Origin: Gammaproteobacteria bacterium
GTDB lineage: Bacteria > Pseudomonadota > Gammaproteobacteria > JABABF01
DNA: 12,193 nucleotides
Direction of reading: 5' to 3'
NCBI GenBank assembly: GCA_014238345.1
Contig: JABABF010000025.1
Span: 1 to 12,193, forward strand
Shown here piece after piece: positions 6,919 through 12,193 of this stretch. The notes under the pieces are model-generated. The model saw only the letters and a program-made list of their open reading frames with translations. It was not told where the DNA came from and ran no database searches. The position numbers and the translations under genes are program-made. Position 1 is the first letter of the stretch. Every line of letters starts with the position of its first letter.

Positions 6919-9900
6919 ATGGACGCGCCGCCGCAAACTTTTCAAGGTTTAATCTCAGCCCTACAAGACTTTTGGGAACAGCAGGGCTGTTGCCTATTGC
7001 AGCCCTTCGATATGGAAATGGGCGCGGGCACTTTCCATCCGGCAACTTTTCTGCGCGCGCTGGGGGACGAGCCGTGGCGCATGGCCTATGCGCAAGGTTG
7101 CCGGCGACCCACTGACGGTCGCTACGGAGAAAACCCCAACCGCCTACAACACTACTACCAGTACCAAGTATTGCTAAAGCCAGCTCCAGCTAACATCCAA
7201 TCACTGTACCTCGACTCCCTGCGCGCCATCGGCCTAGATTTGCGCCGACACGATGTGCGCTTTGTTGAGGACAACTGGGAATCGCCAACACTCGCCGCTT
7301 GGGGGCTAGGCTGGGAGGTCTGGCTCAATGGCATGGAGGTCACTCAGTTCACCTACTTCCAACAAGTGGGGGGTATTGCCTGTCGCCCGGTAAGCGGAGA
7401 GATTACTTATGGCCTTGAGCGATTGGCTATGTACCTGCAAGGCAAGGGCAGTGTCTACGATCTGCTGTGGAGTGATGGCACAGCAACAGGCGGGCGAGCT
7501 GTTCGTTATAAAGAGTTGTTCCAGCGAAATGAGCGCGAACTATCGCGCTATAACTTTGAGGAAGTCAACCCACAGGCACTGGGTACCGCCTTTGGACTCG
7601 CCCACTCGTCTGCAGAGGCACTGATTGAGGTCAACTTGCACATGGCCGCCTACGAACAGGTATTGCGTGCCTCTCACTGCTTCAATCTCTTGGATGCCCG
7701 CGGCGCGCTCAGCGTTGACGAGCGCCAACGCTACATGCTCAATGTGCGTACATTGGCGCAGAAAGTGGCCTTGAGCTGGTGTGGTGAGGATGCTGAGCCA
7801 CAAAAGAAGAACAAACAATTGCCACCACCCCCCCGCTCTACGCCCAAATACGGCGACAGCACCGACTTAGCTGTGGGGGAACATTGTTGCTTAGTCGAAT
7901 TAGGTTGTGAGGAACTCCCTGCACGAGAACTCAGCGAACTGTTATCTGAATTTTCGACGGCGATGTCTAGTAGTTTGCGTGAGATAGCTGTTGGATATAA
8001 GAAGATAGAGACATTTGCCTCGCCGCGACGACTCGCCCTGTTGCTGCATGGCCTGCCCACACTACAGCCTCGGCAGGACATTTGGGGGCCACCAGCAGAG
8101 CAAATCACCGAAGAAGGCGGCGAGTTCTCAGCTGTTGCACGCAGTTTCGCCAAAAAATACGGCTGTAGCACCGCAGATCTCTTAGTGCGAGATGGTCCCA
8201 AGGGTCGACGTTTAACATTGCCTATGCCCGGTAGCGACACACCGCTGGCAGAATCTCTATGCGGGCGTGTTGAGCAAGCGTTGCACCTTATGTCGCGGAA
8301 TCAACCGTTGCGCTACATGCGCTGGGACAACGGTAAAGGCCGCGAGTTCCGTTTTGTGCGTCCCGTGCGCTGGGTCGTGCTCATGCTGGACAATGCCCTG
8401 GTTCCAGGACAATTGTTCGGGCTTTCCGTGGGGCGAAAAACATACGGCCACCGAATACATGCCCCCGAGCCACTCCACTTAGCTAAGGCCACAGACTACG
8501 CCATCACCCTAAAACAAGATGGGCACGTAATCGCAGATTTAGAAAGCAGAATTGGAGAAGTTCGGCACAAAATCGCGGAGGCTTGTGCAAATATTCCAGG
8601 TGCTGTGGGTGCTACCGCTCATTTGGCGGAAGACGGTGCCACCCAGCAGTTACTGGAGGAGGTGGCCGCCCTATGTGAATGGCCTGTTGCGCTACTTTGC
8701 CATTTCGAGCCACGTTTTCTCGCTATGCCCCCAGAACTACTGCGCATCGTACTACAAAAACAACAGCGCTATTTCCCACTGTGGGACGACAATGCCCAGT
8801 TTTTGCCTTATTTTATCGTCATTAGCAATCTGAACAGTGAGGCTCCCGAAGAAGTGCGTGCTGGCAACGAGCGAGTGGTGCGTGCCCGTTTAGAGGATGC
8901 GCTATTTTTCTACAAAAATGATCAAAAATTGACGCTAGAGGAGCATCGGGAGCTACTACGTGGGCGTGTTTTTCAAGCTGACTTGGGGAGCCTATACGAT
9001 AAAAGCCTGCGTTTGGAAGAGTTGGTGAAAAAATTGATCCAGGCGGCTGATTGGGAACCAAATTTTGCAAATCCAGCGGCGGCACGGCTGGCAGCGCGCC
9101 TATGCAAAGCCGATTTGGCTAGCGAGCTGGTGCGGGAGTTTCCAGAATTGCAAGGAATTATAGGCGGACACTACCTAAGGCAACAGGAAGACCGAGTCAA
9201 CCACCAAGAGCAGCAAGAGAACTACGCCAATGCAGCACAGGCCATCGGTGAACACTACCGGAACCCATTCACCGGACAGCTGGTTGGCAGCTGTAGCACC
9301 AGCCAATTATTAGCCATCAGTGATCGTTTGGATCATCTTGTGTGCCATTTTATAAAAGGTCATGCCCCTAGCGGTAGCGGAGATCCCTTTGCCTTACGGC
9401 CAGCCGCCTTGGGCATTCTCAGCAATTTGCTGGCAGATGTTGATGCCGAGACGGAACAACCGTGGTGGGTCGCCATAGAACTCAGATCCCTATTAATAGA
9501 TGGCTGTGACGCTCTTGGGGCGCAGGGGACGCAGGCCTCTGAAGCTATTGTAGATGCCTTGATGGAGTTTTTGGTGGAGCGCCTACGCTCTTTCTGCCAC
9601 CAGGAATATCAAGTCAATACCGAGTGTTTCAATGCTGTCTTGGGCAACCTGACTGAGCCCAAGCGCATGTTTCCAATCGCTTTTGTCTGCCACTTGCGGC
9701 ACATGCAGCATTTCTTGGACGAGTCACCTGCACAGGCAAAGGAGCTGGTAGCAACTTGGAAGCGCGCCGCCAATCTATTGCGCAAAGGCGGTCAGCCAAC
9801 TCTCGTAGCATCTGCACCAGCCACTTCGCAAAATACCCTCCCTCTGCTCAATGCGGTAGCACAATTCCGTAATTCTCATACGACCGTGTCCAGTGCTTCC

Positions 9901-10110
9901 ACAGAAGGAGTGGGCGCATGGCGCTGTAGCACCTCCATGGAGCAACGGCTAAGAGCGCTGGGTACATTGGCGCGGCCGCTGGCCAAGTTCATGGACCAAA
10001 CTATGGTGCTCTGTGACAACCCACAGGAGCGTACCGCCAACCTATACGCCCTGCAAGAGTTAGAGACCCTTTTCTCCGAAGTGGCGGATTTCTCCCAGCT
10101 GAGTCTCTAA
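6919..10110 (+). CDS. glyQS: Glycyl-tRNA synthetase, fused alpha and beta chains
   Basis: Charges tRNA-Gly with glycine. Most bacteria with this type make an alpha chain of about 300 residues (glyQ) and a beta chain of about 690 (glyS). Here both are in one 1063-residue frame. Residues 1-293 are the class II catalytic alpha chain, with TDGRYGENPNR (65-75), VEDNWESPTLAAWGLGWEVW and motif 3 GEITYGLER (160-168). Residues 294-321 are a Lys/Pro-rich linker. From about 322 the beta chain begins (CLVELGCEELP), with its tRNA-binding core, an HD-like region with GGHYLR (749-754), DPFALRPAALG and a C-terminal anticodon-binding part. The ATG at 6919 gives the family's TFQGLI opening; there is no Shine-Dalgarno. 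Best-known fusions are in Chlamydiae and plant organelles. The junction is discussed separately. plsC follows after 7 bases. Confidence 0.95.
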   Translation: MDAPPQTFQGLISALQDFWEQQGCCLLQPFDMEMGAGTFHPATFLRALGDEPWRMAYAQGCRRPTDGRYGENPNRLQHYYQYQVLLKPAPANIQSLYLDSLRAIGLDLRRHDVRFVEDNWESPTLAAWGLGWEVWLNGMEVTQFTYFQQVGGIACRPVSGEITYGLERLAMYLQGKGSVYDLLWSDGTATGGRAVRYKELFQRNERELSRYNFEEVNPQALGTAFGLAHSSAEALIEVNLHMAAYEQVLRASHCFNLLDARGALSVDERQRYMLNVRTLAQKVALSWCGEDAEPQKKNKQLPPPPRSTPKYGDSTDLAVGEHCCLVELGCEELPARELSELLSEFSTAMSSSLREIAVGYKKIETFASPRRLALLLHGLPTLQPRQDIWGPPAEQITEEGGEFSAVARSFAKKYGCSTADLLVRDGPKGRRLTLPMPGSDTPLAESLCGRVEQALHLMSRNQPLRYMRWDNGKGREFRFVRPVRWVVLMLDNALVPGQLFGLSVGRKTYGHRIHAPEPLHLAKATDYAITLKQDGHVIADLESRIGEVRHKIAEACANIPGAVGATAHLAEDGATQQLLEEVAALCEWPVALLCHFEPRFLAMPPELLRIVLQKQQRYFPLWDDNAQFLPYFIVISNLNSEAPEEVRAGNERVVRARLEDALFFYKNDQKLTLEEHRELLRGRVFQADLGSLYDKSLRLEELVKKLIQAADWEPNFANPAAARLAARLCKADLASELVREFPELQGIIGGHYLRQQEDRVNHQEQQENYANAAQAIGEHYRNPFTGQLVGSCSTSQLLAISDRLDHLVCHFIKGHAPSGSGDPFALRPAALGILSNLLADVDAETEQPWWVAIELRSLLIDGCDALGAQGTQASEAIVDALMEFLVERLRSFCHQEYQVNTECFNAVLGNLTEPKRMFPIAFVCHLRHMQHFLDESPAQAKELVATWKRAANLLRKGGQPTLVASAPATSQNTLPLLNAVAQFRNSHTTVSSASTEGVGAWRCSTSMEQRLRALGTLARPLAKFMDQTMVLCDNPQERTANLYALQELETLFSEVADFSQLSL
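7828..7875 (+). other. GlyRS alpha-beta junction: C7 run, out-of-frame stop, latent glyS start
   Basis: A run of seven C (7828-7834) encodes part of PPPP in the linker. One frame over, translation would meet TAG at 7868-7870, giving an alpha chain of about 316 residues, close to a normal GlyQ. Two bases later, in the beta frame, GTG at 7873-7875 begins MGEHCCLVELGCEELP, which lines up from its first residue with the E. coli GlyS start MSEKTFLVEIGTEELP. The junction therefore looks like two adjacent genes joined by a one-base change in the C-run, or a real fusion that kept the old start. Confidence 0.5.
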
Positions 10111-10117
10111 CTAGGCC

Positions 10118-10843
10118 ATGAATCAGCCTTCCATTGTGACGGTGCTGCGTAGCGCTGTCTTTTACTTCGTCATGGTCGCATGGATCTTAGCTTGGCTACC
10201 CTTTATACCCATCCTCTGCCTGCTACCCGTGGAGCGCAGACACCCCTTAATGACTGCAGTCTGGGGCAAAGTCATCCTAGTAATACTGCGCTGCTGTTGT
10301 GGAATCAAACTGCACATTGAAGGCCAAGAGCATATATCACCTACCAGCTGCATTATCATGAGCAACCACCAAAGTGCCTTAGAGACTCAAATCTATATGC
10401 ATTTTTCTCCGCAACGACCCGTATGTACTCTCATGAAGCAGGAGATTCTCTGGATACCAGTGGTCGGTTGGATGCTGCGAATGACGCGAAACATCGCTAT
10501 CAACCGTGCTAACCGGCGGCAAGCTATGCAAGAATTGATGCAACAAGGACAGCAACGTCTGGAGGAAGGCCTAAATATTTTGGTTTTCCCTGGAGGTACC
10601 CGCACAGCCTATGGCAAAAAAGAGCGCTACCTATCGGGTGGCTTCCGTCTAGCCGAGCTGAGCGGCACCCCCATACAACCTATTGCACACAATGCCGGCG
10701 CTTGCTGGCAAGGTTTTTTCAAGTATCCTGGGGTGGTGCGTGTACGTATATGTCCCTGCATAGCGCCACTAGGGAATAGCAATGAACTGAGGGCTTTAGT
10801 GCAACAGCACATCGAATCTGCTCAAAACAAATTTGCAGAGTAG
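10118..10843 (+). CDS. plsC: 1-acyl-sn-glycerol-3-phosphate acyltransferase
   Basis: A 241-residue inner-membrane enzyme that acylates lysophosphatidic acid to phosphatidic acid. An N-terminal hydrophobic stretch (about residues 9-38) anchors it. Motif I reads NHQSALE (83-89), so the HX4D motif is HX4E (His84, Glu89), a variant I recall from proteobacterial relatives. Motif III reads FPGGTR (157-162), where the family normally has FPEGTR; Gly159 replaces a conserved Glu. The frame is otherwise complete and of normal length. It starts 7 bases after glyQS with a weak AGG before the ATG and is surely cotranscribed with it. In pseudomonads gmhB lies between glyS and plsC; it is missing here. A decayed second copy of the 3' part lies downstream (11914-12042). 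Confidence 0.9.
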   Translation: MNQPSIVTVLRSAVFYFVMVAWILAWLPFIPILCLLPVERRHPLMTAVWGKVILVILRCCCGIKLHIEGQEHISPTSCIIMSNHQSALETQIYMHFSPQRPVCTLMKQEILWIPVVGWMLRMTRNIAINRANRRQAMQELMQQGQQRLEEGLNILVFPGGTRTAYGKKERYLSGGFRLAELSGTPIQPIAHNAGACWQGFFKYPGVVRVRICPCIAPLGNSNELRALVQQHIESAQNKFAE

Positions 10844-10858
10844 TGAAAATGTTAAGAA

Positions 10859-10878
10859 GGTTAATGTTTTAATCCTGT
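10859..10878 (+). repeat. Direct repeat, copy 1 (plsC downstream flank)
   Basis: GTTAATGTTTTAA at 10860-10872 recurs exactly at 12116-12128, and similarity continues on the right (TCCTGT against CCCTAT). It marks the downstream flank that was duplicated together with the 3' part of plsC. Confidence 0.6.
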
Positions 10879-10885
10879 CGCCTTA

Positions 10886-10901
10886 CGTTTCACGTGAAAC
10901 A
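10886..10901. promoter_or_regulatory. parS centromere-like site (ParB/Spo0J binding)
   Basis: CGTTTCACGTGAAACA matches the widely conserved bacterial parS consensus TGTTTCACGTGAAACA at 15 of 16 positions. Its inner 14 bases (10887-10900) are a perfect palindrome. It lies 42 bases after the plsC stop in non-coding DNA. ParB binds such sites to segregate the chromosome, and they cluster around oriC, which agrees with the def/fmt/rsmB/trkA/glyQS/plsC gene set. I saw no second intact copy in the window. parA and parB are not in the window. Confidence 0.8.
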
Positions 10902-11151
10902 TCGGCCAGTATTTAAGCACAGAACTATATATTGTTGTAAACCAGCGCAAGTAGCAAGCCAAGTGCCTCGCCGAGAGTGCCGAGCCAAACCATATTAAGA
11001 ACTGCCAAGTGTCCGCATTCTATAGCAAACAACTATGCCAGTAGCTGCCTATATCTCGGGAGCGCGCCGCACCTAGCATCAATTCGCTATCTCTACTGTC
11101 AGTCTTACTAAAAAATGGCTATAGAGGGGGCGCTCCTTAACTAACGGCAGA
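10902..11151. other. Non-coding stretch without recognisable content
   Basis: No gene, tRNA or clear repeat was seen. GCGCGCCGCAC at 11062-11072 recurs at 12104-12114, with looser similarity around both (AGCTGC before, ATCTC between). The segment may therefore belong to the same patchwork of decayed duplications as the DNA to its right. Confidence 0.3.
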
Positions 11152-11164
11152 CAGGAGATTCTCT
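11152..11164 (+). pseudogene. Left fragment of the second plsC copy
   Basis: CAGGAGATTCTCT is identical to plsC bases 10439-10451. On its own a 13-base match is weak. However, the plsC-like sequence resumes at 11914 with the part that follows shortly after in plsC (from 10464), and the DNA between is an IS5-type remnant. The simplest reading is a plsC copy split by an insertion. Confidence 0.45.
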
Positions 11165-11209
11165 AGGAAAACTCTGATTTATTGACCTGAGGGATGCAGG
11201 GGGTCGGAC

Positions 11210-11824
11210 ATGCGTCAGCAAACATTCAGCGCAGATTGCTGTGAAACACGCCACAAGAAGACTCGTATGGATCAAGTCATCCCTGGGCAAGAACTCAGTG
11301 TAGCCCCAAGCCACAAGGAGCCAGCAGGCGACCTATCGGGATTGTCTGATCCCGGTGTGGAAGAAGCCTTATATGACATACGCGCAATGCGCACATTTAC
11401 CCAGATTGATTCCAGTACCGGATGAAACCACCGTATGTAAGTTTTGCCGTCTAGTGAAGCAACATTTAGGCATCCATGTATCGCGTGGAACGATCCTCCA
11501 TGTGCCAAGTTCGATGAAGAATAAGGAGGGGAAGCACACATCGCCAAGCCGATTCACTCAGTGAGCACGACATTCAAGGAGACTCGTGTCTGGGGGGATT
11601 TAGCCTATAGCAGCCAACGGGAAGTATTGAGGACGCCTCGAGAGCGTAGAATCGTGGTCTCGTCTTGGTGGAGGAGGCGCAGTAAGTCATTGACCAAGGT
11701 GCGCTATCTCGGCTTGGCGAAGAACACGAACCATCTGTTGGTGTGTTGTGCTTTGATCAACGCGCCACTTGTTGAAGGCGGCTTAGTGAACATGTGGGAG
11801 GAGTACGCCCAGAGTCCGCCTTAG
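11210..11824 (+). pseudogene. IS5-family transposase, deleted and frameshifted
   Basis: Three pieces in shifting frames match successive parts of IS5-type transposases. Bases 11210-11425 give MRQQTFS, MDQVIPGQEL and LSDPGVEEALYDIRAMRTF. After a frame change near 11410, PVPDETTVCKF, HVSRGTI and PSSMKNKEGK are read (to about 11560). After another, VWGDLAYSSQREVLR and TKVRYLGLAKNTNHLLVCCALIN are read (to 11824). Full proteins are about 320 residues. Missing parts include the stretch between MDQVIP and LSDP, the segment with the first catalytic Asp, the central domain and the region with the catalytic Glu. Only the Asp of WGD remains of the DDE triad, so the product cannot be active. Confidence 0.85.
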
Positions 11825-11834
11825 CGACTGATAA

Positions 11835-11861
11835 GAGACTTTTAGAGCCAATTAAAGTCTC
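11835..11861. repeat. Inverted repeat beyond the transposase remnant
   Basis: GAGACTTT (11835-11842) and AAAGTCTC (11854-11861) are perfectly complementary around an 11-base loop and are followed by a T-rich run. It starts 11 bases after the transposase stop. It may be a weak terminator or a structure from the right end of the insertion sequence. Confidence 0.35.
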
Positions 11862-11913
11862 CTTCTATTTTTGGAAAAATCCGAATCTTGCTGGGCGTGA
11901 AAATGTGCTGACC

Positions 11914-12042
11914 TCGGTTGGCTACAGCAAATGACACGATCTATCGCTATCAACCGTGCTGACCGCAAGGAGGCTTCCGTCTAGCCAAGCCAATCGGAAC
12001 CCCCCAATCAGCGCTTGCTGGAAAGTATATGCCCCTGCATAG
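11914..12042 (+). pseudogene. Eroded second copy of the plsC 3' part
   Basis: Blocks similar to plsC occur here in the same order. Bases 11914-11965 match 10464-10515 without gaps (about 43 of 52 identical by eye, including TATCAACCGTGCT-like sequence). Bases 11972-11986 match 10640-10654 exactly (GGCTTCCGTCTAGCC). Bases 12011-12021 match 10698-10708 (GCGCTTGCTGG). Bases 12025-12042 match 10746-10763 with one mismatch. The offset shrinks from 1450 to 1279, so the copy has suffered internal deletions, including the motif III region. No reading frame survives. The copy continues into the downstream flank at 12116. Confidence 0.8.
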
Positions 12043-12115
12043 ATCTGCGTGGGCGGCTAAGCGCCCCTAGCTGCTGGCTCCCATTATCTCCGTTCCGTCC
12101 CGCGCGCGCCGCACA

Positions 12116-12169
12116 GTTAATGTTTTAACCCTATTCCTTTTATTGCTCACCCGGGTCAAAGTGAAAGCA
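12116..12169 (+). repeat. Direct repeat, copy 2, with a split parS-like sequence
   Basis: GTTAATGTTTTAA (12116-12128) repeats 10860-10872. Further right the sequence reads TGCTCAC, then ten unrelated bases, then GTGAAAGC. In copy 1 the matching place is the parS palindrome (TTTCAC joined to GTGAAAC). Copy 2 thus appears to hold the two parS half-sites pushed apart by an insertion, and would not be expected to bind ParB well. Confidence 0.4.
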
Positions 12170-12190
12170 AAGAGTTGGCAGAGTGCTTTC
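12163..12190. repeat. Short inverted repeat at the right edge
   Basis: GAAAGCA (12163-12169) and TGCTTTC (12184-12190) are complementary around a 14-base loop. The window ends three bases later, so its setting cannot be judged. Confidence 0.2.
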
Positions 12191-12193
12191 TTC

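Larger units (their letters stand above)
11165..11913 (+). mobile_element. Decayed IS5-family insertion sequence remnant
   Basis: About 0.75 kb lies between the two parts of the second plsC copy and contains a damaged IS5-type transposase (11210-11824). A full element would be near 1.2 kb, so several hundred bases have been lost. The edges are placed from where similarity to plsC ends and resumes. I could not find convincing terminal inverted repeats or a target-site duplication, so the ends are approximate. Confidence 0.6.

Noticed and set aside
7731..8240. A 169-residue - strand open frame over the GlyRS junction
   Set aside because: It is antisense to conserved synthetase sequence and has no recognisable domain.
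11561..11824. An 87-residue protein read as an independent small gene
   Set aside because: Its ends match two separated parts of IS5-type transposases, so it is a piece of the pseudogene.
10844..12193. CRISPR array or tRNA gene in the non-coding right part
   Set aside because: No regularly spaced repeats and no cloverleaf pattern were seen. The repeats present are two-copy and collinear with plsC.
1..12193. oriC itself within the window
   Set aside because: I saw no cluster of DnaA boxes (TTATCCACA-like) and no dnaA, dnaN or gid genes. Only the gene set and parS hint at nearness.

Overview
The window looks like chromosomal DNA of a gammaproteobacterium from the replication-origin side of the chromosome. 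The order def, fmt, rsmB, trkA, trkH, glyQS, plsC (all on the + strand) is a rearranged form of the block that lies close to oriC in pseudomonads and relatives. A near-perfect ParB-binding parS site follows plsC, which fits the same setting. No species can be named from the sequence. Decayed DNA at both ends and sparse Shine-Dalgarno sites would fit a genome under relaxed selection, but that is inference.

Layout. Bases 1-282 hold no recognisable gene. A small VOC/glyoxalase-fold protein lies at 283-675. After a good sigma70-type promoter (735-764) comes the translation and RNA-modification set: def (852-1358, peptide deformylase), fmt (1465-2439, Met-tRNA formyltransferase) and rsmB (2531-3841, 16S rRNA m5C methyltransferase). 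A C-rich, G-poor spacer separates fmt from rsmB. Next are the potassium-uptake genes trkA (3864-5246) and trkH (5277-6734). An AT-rich spacer carries a weak hairpin, an extended -10 promoter and a leader hairpin. It leads into a 1063-residue glycyl-tRNA synthetase in which the alpha and beta chains form one reading frame (6919-10110). Seven bases later comes plsC (10118-10843).

Bases 10844-12193 are non-coding and decayed. They contain parS (10886-10901), a deleted and frameshifted IS5-family transposase (11210-11824), and an eroded collinear second copy of the 3' part of plsC plus its downstream flank. The IS remnant appears to have been inserted into that second copy.

How the genes work together. 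Fmt formylates initiator Met-tRNA, Def removes the formyl group from new proteins, RsmB modifies the small ribosomal subunit, and GlyQS charges tRNA-Gly. TrkH is the potassium-conducting membrane subunit and TrkA its cytosolic nucleotide-binding gate. PlsC makes phosphatidic acid for membrane lipids.

Most notable points: (1) the GlyRS fusion, whose junction holds a run of seven C, a stop codon one frame away and a GTG exactly where a separate glyS would start; (2) the parS site; (3) the interrupted plsC duplication with a split parS; (4) weakened motifs in TrkA and PlsC. No wholly new multi-gene system was seen.
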